Below, piece after piece: positions 25,649 to 32,461 of a stretch of DNA of 64,000 nt. The stretch spans positions 43,763 to 107,762 of the IMG/VR virus record IMGVR_UViG_3300028287_000410; one strand, 5' to 3'. Every line of letters starts with the position of its first letter. Position 1 is the stretch's first letter. The notes below the pieces were generated by a model. It did no database searches, was not told the origin of the DNA, and saw nothing but the letters and a program-made list of their open reading frames with translations. Both the position numbers and the translations under genes were made by a program. This stretch comes from a virus.

Positions 25649-26605
25649 GTCACTTAACTGTGGAAATATTAATCTTCTTGCTATTAACTCATTAATATCT
25701 TTACCATTATGGGCCGAGATTCCGACAAAAAATGAGAAGGGATCATCCAATTTCTGAAATTTCAGAAAATCTTTTAAATCTTTAGGTACGCTTCTAATGT
25801 CTCTGCCTTTTAAATTATTTAATATGTCAATAAGATTACGGTTGCTATTAACAAGTTCATCACGTTCAGCAAGAAATTCTTTTTCTACAACGCTTTTTAA
25901 TTTATGTCTACCAGACCATAAGTCAAACTCACACAATCTGTCTTTGAATACATTTCGTAGTGTATTTTTATATTTTACAGATTGTAACTTTTGTATGTCA
26001 CCGAATAACATTTCTGTTTTATAAAATTTACTAAACCCATGGTCGAAGTCATTTGGTGGTATAACGTATTCAATCATATTCGTTATAGGGTTAGTAAAAC
26101 TAAATCTCCCAACAGTTGGCCACAATACGATTACTTTTAAAGGTAAACGTTCTCTTGTTGCTAACCACATTGCATTGTGAAATACCGCATCGGGTCCGCA
26201 TCCGCCAACTCCCCAGTTTATTACCTGCCTACCAGTTAATTTACTCAAGTATTCGCCTATCGTATGTTCATACTCTATGCCAACTCCTTGAACGTGAGAA
26301 CACCCTAGTATCACAATCTTATCTGAAAAATCATAATCATCTGTCATATCATATTGATTGTTTTCAATGCTAGGGACCCGCATCCCTATATTATTAAAAG
26401 AATAATCGATAGGATCAGTTTTAAATCTCCAGTTTTTAAAAAGTCCTGTATATTTAGGATTATCAAGGTTCGCTTTATATCCTTCTATTGTGTCGCTTCC
26501 ATTAAATGGTTCGGATATTGGATGCCAGTCTTTTGGATCCAGGCTTCTAAAGTTACTGTAAAATACGCTGTTATCAAGTTGGGTCATATGAATATTTATG
26601 TTCAT
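25643..26605 (-). CDS. SGNH-hydrolase-like protein
   Basis: About 320 residues with the block-I motif IVILGCSHVQGVG (serine near residue 103 from the chosen start) and VINWGVGGCGPDAVFHNAMW, where Gly and Asn positions fit SGNH blocks II and III. The C-terminal third contains DPFSFFVGISAHNGKDI, a possible Asp-His region. Proteins of this phage group resemble O-acetylesterases but are uncharacterised. The start is uncertain: ATGs occur at 26632, 26605 and 26587. The first runs into the divergent promoter, so I give 26605. The N-terminal NWRF block matches the SGNH-like protein at 28968-29933, so the two are probably paralogs. Both stand alone, each divergent from a duplicated promoter. Confidence 0.62.
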   Translation of the reverse strand: MNINIHMTQLDNSVFYSNFRSLDPKDWHPISEPFNGSDTIEGYKANLDNPKYTGLFKNWRFKTDPIDYSFNNIGMRVPSIENNQYDMTDDYDFSDKIVILGCSHVQGVGIEYEHTIGEYLSKLTGRQVINWGVGGCGPDAVFHNAMWLATRERLPLKVIVLWPTVGRFSFTNPITNMIEYVIPPNDFDHGFSKFYKTEMLFGDIQKLQSVKYKNTLRNVFKDRLCEFDLWSGRHKLKSVVEKEFLAERDELVNSNRNLIDILNNLKGRDIRSVPKDLKDFLKFQKLDDPFSFFVGISAHNGKDINELIARRLIFPQLSDL

Positions 26606-26611
26606 TATTTT

Positions 26612-26653
26612 CTTGACAAATCTGCGAATCATGCTATATTAATTAAGTAATCA
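26612..26653. repeat. 42-bp direct repeat, copy 1 (promoter region)
   Basis: A 42-base segment identical to 29951-29992. It contains the -35 and -10 boxes and the first transcribed bases of a plus-strand promoter. In both places it separates a leftward SGNH-like gene from a rightward gene. Confidence 0.95.
26613..26640 (+). promoter_or_regulatory. sigma70-like promoter before small ORFs
   Basis: TTGACA (26613-26618), a 16-base spacer and TATATT (26635-26640). It lies 31 bases before the ATG at 26671, with GAGAGAAAGAG as ribosome-binding stretch. A host-type promoter suggests early expression. Confidence 0.7.
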
Positions 26654-26670
26654 GAGAGAAAGAGAATCAT

Positions 26671-26910
26671 ATGTTTAGAATCCCTAGTTTTTATAAAGAC
26701 ACTGTAGACTTCACAACTGCTTGGAACACAATCACAAACTTTGGTCGTGGCGATGCACTTGAAGGTATGAATGCTATGAACCGTGTTTGGGAAGAGCATT
26801 GCGCATCAGGTGATGAAGATGATACATTTTTTGACAACTACGAATACGAAGCGAATGCTTACAACGTAGTGTTCGAAAACATGGGTAAACTATTTGGAGA
26901 AGCAGCGTAA
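26671..26910 (+). CDS. 79-residue acidic hypothetical protein
   Basis: A small acidic protein (FRIPSFYKDTVDFTTAW at the start, a run of Glu and Asp in the middle) with no motif I recognise. It is predicted to be helical and soluble, with no signal peptide. It is the first gene after a clear TTGACA/TATATT promoter, and a purine-rich GAGAGAAAGAG stretch precedes its ATG, so it is probably real and expressed early. Small early proteins of phages often act on host machinery, but nothing in the sequence shows a target. Confidence 0.65.
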   Translation: MFRIPSFYKDTVDFTTAWNTITNFGRGDALEGMNAMNRVWEEHCASGDEDDTFFDNYEYEANAYNVVFENMGKLFGEAA

Positions 26911-26912
26911 TA

Positions 26913-27113
26913 ATGTGGGAACTTAGAACAACATTCAGTGAACCAAATCCCTTGAGGCCCGGCGATGGCCTCGAGCAAAGTGGTTTGCTGGTTGAAACTC
27001 TATGTGAAGCATTGTCTTGGTGGGAGTGTAGAACACGTATAGGTTGTCACGTTAGAAGAACTCACGTCATGCTTGATCCCAATGGAAGAGTAGCGAAAAT
27101 AAAATTTGATTAA
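26913..27113 (+). CDS. 66-residue hypothetical protein
   Basis: A small protein starting two bases after the preceding stop, with GGAGAAGC at the end of that gene as a possible ribosome-binding site. It has two tryptophans in SWWECR, two cysteines (ECRTRIGCHVRR) and a basic C-terminal half ending MLDPNGRVAKIKFD, which looks like a beta-hairpin. There are too few cysteines for a zinc site. No family is recognised. Position behind the early promoter is the main argument that it is a gene. Confidence 0.55.
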   Translation: MWELRTTFSEPNPLRPGDGLEQSGLLVETLCEALSWWECRTRIGCHVRRTHVMLDPNGRVAKIKFD

Positions 27114-27123
27114 GGAACGTCCG

Positions 27124-27204
27124 ATGAAAGAATTTATGAACAACCAGCACGGCTTGTTTCGACAAGGAAAGAAAGCTGGTATTCCAGTCTATGAGGCGAA
27201 ATGA
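27124..27204 (+). CDS. 26-residue micro-ORF
   Basis: Encodes MKEFMNNQHGLFRQGKKAG followed by IPVYEAK. AAGGA stands eight bases before the ATG, and the stop overlaps the next start as ATGA, as in a translated phage operon. No function is visible. A leader peptide that couples translation to the next gene is possible. Confidence 0.4.
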   Translation: MKEFMNNQHGLFRQGKKAGIPVYEAK

Positions 27205-27350
27205 AAACTCCCAGAAAAGTAAACGATTTTCCGCAAAAAGGAAATCACATTGGAGATTTGATTCTCCTACCATCTGGTCAAGTTTATCGGTGGTGTGAAT
27301 TTAAGCGTTGGCAACGTTGGCTCATCGCCGAACAAAAAGGAATCAAATGA
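27201..27350 (+). CDS. 49-residue hypothetical protein
   Basis: A basic 49-residue protein with IGDLILLPSGQVYRWCEF followed by KRWQRWLIAEQKG. The first part looks like a short beta-sheet, as in small phage proteins with an SH3- or OB-like barrel, and the Trp/Arg-rich end could bind nucleic acid. GAGG precedes the ATG and the start overlaps the preceding stop. It is the last gene before an internal promoter. No homolog is known to me. Confidence 0.5.
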   Translation: MKTPRKVNDFPQKGNHIGDLILLPSGQVYRWCEFKRWQRWLIAEQKGIK

Positions 27351-27405
27351 TGTATATGGCGGAGATGCAATATACGATAATTTACATGTTTACTTCAAAT
27401 AGAGG

Positions 27406-27434
27406 TTGACATTCATAACGAATCAGTATATAAA
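27406..27434 (+). promoter_or_regulatory. sigma70-like promoter before the pentapeptide-repeat gene
   Basis: TTGACA (27406-27411) and TATAAA (27429-27434) with 17 bases between, or TATATA at 15 bases. It shares CGAATCA in the spacer with the two duplicated promoters, at a similar distance from the -35 box, so the three are probably related. The ATG at 27465 follows 31 bases later. Confidence 0.62.
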
Positions 27435-27464
27435 GAATGTATAAGTTAGAGAGAAGGACTAAAA

Positions 27465-27908
27465 ATGACTAAAGATGAACTTCAAGTAATCCTAGAAAAA
27501 CATAAGCTATGGCTCCAGGGTAATAAAGAAGGAGTTCGTGCTGACTTGCGCGGTGCTGACTTGTGTGGCGCTGACTTGAGTGGTGCTAACTTGATTGCTG
27601 CTAACTTGAGTGGTGCTAACTTGAGTGGTGCTATCTTGAGGGGTGCTATCTTAGAGGTTGCTAACTTGAGTGGTGCTACCTCGAGGGGTGCTGACTTGAG
27701 GAATGCTAACTTAGGGGGTGCTAACTTAGAGTATGCTGACTTGCGTGATGCTAACTTGAGTGGTGCTGGCTTAGAGAATGCTAACTTAGAGGAGGCTGAC
27801 TTGTGGTGTGCTAACTTGAGTGGTGCTGACTTGTCTGATGCTAACTTGAGTGGTGCTGACTTGAGGAATGCTAACTTAGAGGGTGCTAACTTTGGAGAAA
27901 CAGAATGA
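27465..27908 (+). CDS. pentapeptide-repeat protein
   Basis: A 147-residue protein. A 25-residue lead ([17 protein letters not shown]) is followed by some 22 tandem five-residue units of the A(D/N)LSG/A(D/N)LRN type up to the C-terminus. Such repeats fold as a right-handed square beta-helix. Some family members mimic DNA and inhibit gyrase, many have no known role. AAGGA precedes the ATG. The underlying DNA is a 15-base repeat (gctaacttgagtggt-like), which makes copy number prone to change. It forms a coupled row with three downstream genes and lies behind a host-type promoter. Confidence 0.88.
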   Translation: MTKDELQVILEKHKLWLQGNKEGVRADLRGADLCGADLSGANLIAANLSGANLSGAILRGAILEVANLSGATSRGADLRNANLGGANLEYADLRDANLSGAGLENANLEEADLWCANLSGADLSDANLSGADLRNANLEGANFGETE

Positions 27909-28072
27909 ATAAACTTGAAGAACTCCAAGCCGCTTGTGATGCTGCTGCTCAGGATGAGCTGGATGCTGCTATTGTGATGCTGCTCATGCTGCTTGCTGTA
28001 GCTGCTGTAGCTGCTGTAGCTGCTCTCCAAGCCGAGCTAAAGAGAACACAAGAGGAGAGACAGAATGACTGA
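27905..28072 (+). CDS. alanine-rich small protein with hydrophobic centre, possibly frame-altered
   Basis: A 55-residue protein: [20 protein letters not shown], a hydrophobic middle ([20 protein letters not shown]) and [14 protein letters not shown]. The two ends look like the alanine-rich coil family common in marine phages, but the centre does not. In the plus-one frame the centre reads YCDAAHAA, the family's usual pattern. Two compensating indels in the GCT-rich tract would explain it and would turn a soluble coil into a possible membrane helix. GGAG precedes the ATG, which overlaps the preceding stop (ATGA). Confidence 0.5.
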   Translation: MNKLEELQAACDAAAQDELDAAIVMLLMLLAVAAVAAVAALQAELKRTQEERQND

Positions 28073-28241
28073 ACTTGAAGAACATAAGGCTGCGCGTGCT
28101 GATGCTCGTGCTGCTGTTGATGCTACTTATGATGCTGCCCGTGCTGATGCTTGGGCTGCTGCTGATGCTTATGAAGTTTATAAAATGGAGCAAGGTTATC
28201 GCTGGAAAGGTACTGAAGGCGACATATGGGTTAAATCATGA
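28065..28241 (+). CDS. alanine-rich coiled-coil small protein
   Basis: A 58-residue protein. Residues about 3-38 are an Ala/Asp/Arg-rich helix with AARADARAAVDA-like periodicity, and the tail VYKMEQGYRWKGTEGDIWVKS carries the aromatics. It starts [10 protein letters not shown], like the N-terminus of the preceding protein ([10 protein letters not shown]), so the two are probably paralogs. GGAG lies before the ATG, the start overlaps the preceding stop, and the next gene overlaps its own stop. Related small ORFs are familiar from marine myoviruses and have no known function. Confidence 0.6.
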   Translation: MTELEEHKAARADARAAVDATYDAARADAWAAADAYEVYKMEQGYRWKGTEGDIWVKS

Positions 28242-28975
28242 TTGATGCATCTACGTTCTGTAATCAGGATTTGGAACCGGTCCGCCTCTATGATGAACCG
28301 ATCACTAAGCTAGAACTGCTTGCACTTGCTATTGCTGCTCAACGCATTAATGGTGGGTATTATAAACGTGGTGGACATTCTGGCTTTGTTAACAAAGTCG
28401 AAGACGGTGAGGAAGTACAACGCTTTGAACTTGTTAAGCAATCTAATCGCTTTGTTATGGAAACTGTTCAACAAACAGACCCAAACATTATCACTAAAGA
28501 ATTACTTGCAGAAGCGTCTGAAATGATGACCGCTCTTGAAATGGACTATATGTTCAAAGTTCTAGGTGATAACATGAATGATTTTGAAAGTTCCATTCAT
28601 CAATTCTTAGCAGACGATATTGAGGTTCAGCTTTGGATGCATGTTGGTGTAGTTGCTTATATCCCCGAATATATAGAACGTGAAACAAAACAACGTGAAC
28701 TCACAGAACGTTCAATAGGTTCTGAATATATCGGTACCAAAGGTAAAGCTATCGTTACTGAAATTGAGATTATTTCTAAGCGAGCCGCAACACAGTGGGC
28801 AGGTTGGAATGTAAATGCTATTACTACTGATGGTAACCGTGTTTCATTCTTTACTACTAAAGATGATTTAGCAAATAAAAAAGGTGTCTTTAAAATCGCC
28901 GCTAAGGTAAAAGATTGTGGTAATGTTTGGCAAGACCCAGATATTAAAGAAACTCGTCTTAACTACGTTAAGTAA
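28238..28975 (+). CDS. hypothetical protein with OB-like C-terminal domain
   Basis: A 245-residue soluble protein. Residues about 20-50 (LALAIAAQRINGGYYKRGG) start a helical N-terminal part. Residues about 165-245 read as five strands (YIGTKGKAIVTEIEIISKR, GWNVNAITTDGNRVSFFTT, VFKIAAKVKDCG) in the pattern of phage OB-fold domains that bind nucleic acid. This is a pattern match by eye only. It ends the plus-strand early row and overlaps the convergent SGNH gene by eight bases. A role in phage nucleic-acid metabolism is possible. It does not look like part of the sugar/radical SAM cargo. Confidence 0.55.
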   Translation: MIDASTFCNQDLEPVRLYDEPITKLELLALAIAAQRINGGYYKRGGHSGFVNKVEDGEEVQRFELVKQSNRFVMETVQQTDPNIITKELLAEASEMMTALEMDYMFKVLGDNMNDFESSIHQFLADDIEVQLWMHVGVVAYIPEYIERETKQRELTERSIGSEYIGTKGKAIVTEIEIISKRAATQWAGWNVNAITTDGNRVSFFTTKDDLANKKGVFKIAAKVKDCGNVWQDPDIKETRLNYVK

Positions 28976-29933
28976 AATTTTCTCTGTAGATTAAATCAGC
29001 AACGTCCATGCAGATACTTCTACCCCAATGGGCAAGTCTAGGCGACTTGTCCTTTTCTTCTATATACATATCTCTAGCATAAAAATCATCAATGAATTTG
29101 ATATGGTCTGGGTTGTTATAGTCCAACTTTAATTTTCCAGTTTCTAAATCAACTCGCATTTGATAGTAAGTTATATCCTTAGGTTTCATCCATTCTGCTT
29201 CTAGCAATGGGCCTTTACCAGCTTCGCCGCTGTTTGTTACATCATACTGTATTGTCCCAAGGATATTATGTACATCTTTATACAATTGATAATCATATAA
29301 TGTATTATAACAGAAGTCAGAATTAAGATACGTAGTCGGTGTCAAATATTCTGCTCTATGCTGTTTTCTTTCTGCATTGGATAAATGAGCAGCATTAGTA
29401 ATATCCGAATGATCCCACATACCTTTCCCATTCAGCCCGTAACCATATGTCCAAGTGCTTCTGTTTGTATGTGTCCAAAGTACTATAACTTTTTTAGGTT
29501 TATATTTTTTTATAACGTGTATTGCATTATTATGAATACGGCGATTACTAGATCCAGGGACCCCAAGATTCATAGTCGGTACGTTATATTTAGAAGTCAG
29601 TATAGAAGATACAGTATTATAACTCTCAATTGATTGACCATATACATAAGAACAACCTACTATAGCACATGTATTGTCCCAGTCTACAGTATCAAATTCT
29701 ACATCATTTCTGAAGCCGTCACTGTTATGTACATAAAAATGTGGATCATCAGCTTTATTACCACTAAATCTCCAATTTGGATGGGCATACTTTTTTGCTC
29801 GGTCACAGTTTAGTCTCTCGGTGCCTTGTGGACCGCCTATGTACTCTAGCTTGCCACTATTTCGTGTCATGAACTCCGTATCAGGTATTTTATCCAGTGG
29901 TTCTATTATATCAGTAATGCTTCTCATAAACAT
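28968..29933 (-). CDS. SGNH-hydrolase-like protein
   Basis: A 321-residue protein with block I CAIVGCSYVYGQS (GCS at 93-95), block II TMNLGVPGSSNRRIHNNA and a KVIVLWTHTNRSTW strand typical of this phage SGNH group. The C-terminal APRLAHWGRSICMDVAD supplies a histidine. The N-terminal NWRF segment aligns with the protein at 25643-26605. The start is unclear: the ATG at 29933 touches a CATAAATA octamer, 29927 is an alternative, and an ATG at 29870 has GGAG close by. I keep the longest form. It is a single gene divergent from the second copy of the duplicated promoter. Activity on a glycan ester is inference. Confidence 0.62.
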   Translation of the reverse strand: MFMRSITDIIEPLDKIPDTEFMTRNSGKLEYIGGPQGTERLNCDRAKKYAHPNWRFSGNKADDPHFYVHNSDGFRNDVEFDTVDWDNTCAIVGCSYVYGQSIESYNTVSSILTSKYNVPTMNLGVPGSSNRRIHNNAIHVIKKYKPKKVIVLWTHTNRSTWTYGYGLNGKGMWDHSDITNAAHLSNAERKQHRAEYLTPTTYLNSDFCYNTLYDYQLYKDVHNILGTIQYDVTNSGEAGKGPLLEAEWMKPKDITYYQMRVDLETGKLKLDYNNPDHIKFIDDFYARDMYIEEKDKSPRLAHWGRSICMDVADLIYRENFT

Positions 29934-29950
29934 ATTTATGCTAAAAAATA

Positions 29951-29992
29951 CTTGACAAATCTGCGAATCATGCTATATTAATTAAGTAATCA
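29951..29992. repeat. 42-bp direct repeat, copy 2 (promoter region)
   Basis: Identical over 42 bases to 26612-26653. Similarity fades right after, apart from an AGAGAG stretch that serves as ribosome-binding site in both. Confidence 0.95.
29952..29979 (+). promoter_or_regulatory. sigma70-like promoter before the FG-GAP lipoprotein
   Basis: TTGACA (29952-29957), 16 bases, TATATT (29974-29979), the duplicate of the promoter at 26613. It lies 32 bases before the chosen start at 30012. Confidence 0.7.
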
Positions 29993-30011
29993 AAGAGAGG
30001 AAATGATTCTT

Positions 30012-31748
30012 ATGAAACTCAAAGCACTAACACTACTAACAATGTCAGTTGCAGTAGCAGGATGTCAAACCATTGCTGGTACAATTGATTCATCGCAACG
30101 AATGCTCAATCAACTCGGCTACAATGCTGGTCCAGTTGACGGCGCTTATGGTAAGAAAACACGTGGTGCTTTAGAAAAGTTCTATGCTGATAATGGCTCG
30201 TCATATGATGGTAAACTTGATGCAAATGAAGTTGCTGATTTGACTGAGGCAATGGATGCGGCAGGGCTAGATTCATATCAAGTAGATGCACACACATCGC
30301 AATTTTCAGGCAAACACTACGGCACAGATTTAAAAATGCGTGGTAATAAATATATCCTGCCATTGCGCTCAACAACTAATGCACCAGATAAAATTCATCA
30401 CGATGACCAACGTACTTGGGCAATCACATATGATACTGATGAAACAAATTTTTACGCGGTGGGAGATTTCAATAATGACGGTGTTCGTGATTATTTCGTA
30501 ACTTTTGCTCAATGGGATCTGCTTGGCGAACTTGGCGCCGACGGTACATTTATAGGCGAGGGCTGGCAAGTAGGCAAATCAATGTCTTATGCGATGATAG
30601 CTGGTGACCCGGAGACGGGGTATGCGACTCCAAATCTATACATGATGGGAGGTGCGAAATTTAATTTCAAAGGAGAAAACTTAACTGACCGTATTATTCA
30701 AACAGGTAATTTGGGTAAGCTAGTAACACATCAACCAGCGCCTGTTCAGCCACTTGTAGCAGATTTCAACGGTGACGGAGTAGACGATGTTTATGTTGCT
30801 TCCGCAGTTCGTAATGGAGCTAATAATCAGGCGTTTCACAACTACTTCTTGTCTCAACCCGATGGTACGTTTTTAGAGTCAAGCAAAACACATCTTCGTG
30901 GTCATAGCATTGATAGAAAAACTGGGCGTTTCACCAAATTCTCTCACCGCGCTGAGGTTTCTGATTTAGATAATGATGGAGATATGGACATTGTTTTTGC
31001 TCATGTTGAATGGATTGGCAATAATGGAGAAATCGGTTGTTTTATTAACGATGGCACGGGGAAAATGAAAAGTAAGCGTTGCGGCAATCAACACGGAACT
31101 AATGTTAAAGTAGGCGACTTTAATGGTGATGGTCACAAAGACATGTTAGCTTTTCCTTCAGGCACATACGAATGCAGTAACTATTTTGGTGAAGATAAAA
31201 GACGGAAATACCCTGCAACTAAGGCTCAGCGTACGCCGCGTGTAATGTTCGGAAATGGCACGAATAACTGGTCTATTAATCGTGGGCACACATTCAACGG
31301 TGGCTCAGTTGGTTATCAACAGCATAGAACAGACATTAAAATCCCTCTTTGTAATATACCAGAAGCAATCGTAATGGATGTCGATAATGATGGCGACTTA
31401 GACTTGGTAGGTAATGCTGTCGGATATCAGTACACAGGAGGATATTTCGTTGTTTTCAAAAATGATGGAGCGGGGAACTTTACTATTAGTAACACAATTG
31501 CTGCAAAGTACCCTCGTCCAGAAATGATTGACTATGATACGTTCCCAAAAGAAGAGGCTGGTCATGGTTTGCAAGGCTATTGCTACAGTCTTTATACAAT
31601 TGACATTAACCATGATGGAAATATGGATTTCATGTGTGATGGGAATAGGTCACAACCAGTAGATGGCACAGTTTGGGTTAATGATGGTACAGGTAATTTC
31701 AAGCGTTTAGGCAAGTCACAGCTACAAAAGTTTGCAGATATCTTTTAA
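30012..31748 (+). CDS. FG-GAP-repeat lipoprotein with peptidoglycan-binding-like domain
   Basis: A 578-residue exported protein. Residues 1-17 are a lipoprotein signal (MKLKALTLLTMSVAVAG) with C18 as lipidation site. Residues about 25-60 match the peptidoglycan-binding PF01471 pattern (MLNQLGYNAGPVDGAYGKKTRGAL). The remainder is built around at least six calcium-binding FG-GAP/VCBS-type loops such as DFNGDGVDD, DLDNDGDMD, DFNGDGHKD and DVDNDGDLD, expected to form a beta-propeller. The frame also opens with an ATG at 30003, but starting at 30012 gives the normal signal peptide and better distance to GAGAGG. An intact terminator follows. A cell-surface protein made early in infection could alter the host envelope or block other phages. 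Confidence 0.85.
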   Translation: MKLKALTLLTMSVAVAGCQTIAGTIDSSQRMLNQLGYNAGPVDGAYGKKTRGALEKFYADNGSSYDGKLDANEVADLTEAMDAAGLDSYQVDAHTSQFSGKHYGTDLKMRGNKYILPLRSTTNAPDKIHHDDQRTWAITYDTDETNFYAVGDFNNDGVRDYFVTFAQWDLLGELGADGTFIGEGWQVGKSMSYAMIAGDPETGYATPNLYMMGGAKFNFKGENLTDRIIQTGNLGKLVTHQPAPVQPLVADFNGDGVDDVYVASAVRNGANNQAFHNYFLSQPDGTFLESSKTHLRGHSIDRKTGRFTKFSHRAEVSDLDNDGDMDIVFAHVEWIGNNGEIGCFINDGTGKMKSKRCGNQHGTNVKVGDFNGDGHKDMLAFPSGTYECSNYFGEDKRRKYPATKAQRTPRVMFGNGTNNWSINRGHTFNGGSVGYQQHRTDIKIPLCNIPEAIVMDVDNDGDLDLVGNAVGYQYTGGYFVVFKNDGAGNFTISNTIAAKYPRPEMIDYDTFPKEEAGHGLQGYCYSLYTIDINHDGNMDFMCDGNRSQPVDGTVWVNDGTGNFKRLGKSQLQKFADIF

Positions 31749-31769
31749 TTTAGAAACACATCTATAAAA

Positions 31770-31922
31770 TTAAAATGGGGCACCAAGTGTCCCATTTTTT
31801 ATGTTTTCTAAAATCAATCTAGCCCACTCTGCGTGTGCATCAGCACCAAAATGTTCTGCTGGTGTTCGTTCATATCCATTATTTACAAGATATTCCCAGT
31901 AAGGTGTTGCACAATGAAATCC
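31770..31922 (-). pseudogene. out-of-frame 3' end of the SGNH-like gene
   Basis: Fifty codons open in the frame one base off the gene at 31883-32461. They read ATPYWEYLVNNGYERTPAE and then HFGADAHAEWARLI, the usual C-terminus of this SGNH group with its DAH acid-histidine region. Adding one T to the three-T run at 31917-31919 (minus-strand GATTTC) joins both parts in one frame. Either a real mutation, a sequencing error in a short homopolymer, or a frameshift site. Confidence 0.75.
31772..31800 (+). terminator. rho-independent terminator after the lipoprotein gene
   Basis: A 12-bp stem (AAAATGGGGCAC with GTGTCCCATTTT, one G-T pair) around a three-base loop, ending in a run of six T. It lies 23 bases after the stop at 31748 and overlaps the out-of-frame end of the convergent SGNH gene. 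It could also stop leftward transcription. Confidence 0.85.
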
Positions 31923-32461
31923 TCATTGTACACACTTCTGTCACTCTCTGTCATCCAATAAGTATATCCAGATTTATCAAGCATATACTTTGCACTAAGT
32001 ATATTCTTTATCTTTAAAATATCTGTATATTCCGGATCTGCGATATATTTAATATAATAATCGTAAAACTTTCTGTTATCTTTACTAACTTTCCATCTAG
32101 AACCGTCAGGATTAATACCATCATATCCCATTCCAACTGAGAAGTTCTGATACCCATCTTGTGTTTTTAATTCAATTCTATCAGGGCCTGTCCATTGGAT
32201 AAGGAACTTATCTCCCTTTTCTGCCTTGTGCGTTTCACCGAAGAATTCAAACCCATCATTTAATAAATCATATATAACACGATGTATTCTATCGTTGCTA
32301 CCTCCAGGCCAAGACAAGTTAATAGGATCAAGTCCCAACTCACGTGCTACGATTGCCCCATAGCAGTTCGTTAGGTTGGTATCAGTAAAATGACCAATAC
32401 CAGCGCCTTCTATTTCGCATCCCATGCCATGGGAACACGCAATGATGAATAACTTACTCAT
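31883..32461 (-). CDS. SGNH-hydrolase-like protein, C-terminally frameshifted
   Basis: The intact frame encodes 192 residues beginning MSKLFIIACSHGMGCEIEG (serine 10 in an ACS block I) with PINLSWPGGSNDRIHRVIYDLL as block II/III. It ends early with QHLTGNIL. The expected C-terminal acid-histidine region is encoded in the neighbouring frame at 31770-31922, so as it stands the protein lacks part of the catalytic set. I chose the ATG at 32461, which overlaps the preceding stop (ATGA), over a GTG at 32470. It is the last gene of the large leftward operon, preceded by another SGNH gene. Same broad family as the proteins near 21, 26, 29 and 38 kb. Confidence 0.65.
   Translation of the reverse strand: MSKLFIIACSHGMGCEIEGAGIGHFTDTNLTNCYGAIVARELGLDPINLSWPGGSNDRIHRVIYDLLNDGFEFFGETHKAEKGDKFLIQWTGPDRIELKTQDGYQNFSVGMGYDGINPDGSRWKVSKDNRKFYDYYIKYIADPEYTDILKIKNILSAKYMLDKSGYTYWMTESDRSVYNEDFIVQHLTGNIL

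Noticed and set aside
26593-26600. CATAAATA on the minus strand before the SGNH-like gene at 25643-26605
   Set aside because: It lies only six bases from, or inside, the likely coding start, so a transcript from it would have no leader. Not called as promoter.
27347-27409. Twenty-codon ORF (MMYMAEMQYTIIYMF...) overlapping the preceding stop
   Set aside because: It has no ribosome-binding site of its own, ends in the -35 box of the next promoter and has unusual composition. Probably not a gene.
27482-28030. 182-codon frame on the minus strand opposite the pentapeptide-repeat gene
   Set aside because: It is the antisense image of the 15-base repeat (KLAPLKSAP-type pattern), not an independent protein.
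29933-29940. CATAAATA on the minus strand touching the ATG at 29933
   Set aside because: Same problem: it would only work if translation starts at 29870. Left open, not listed as a promoter.
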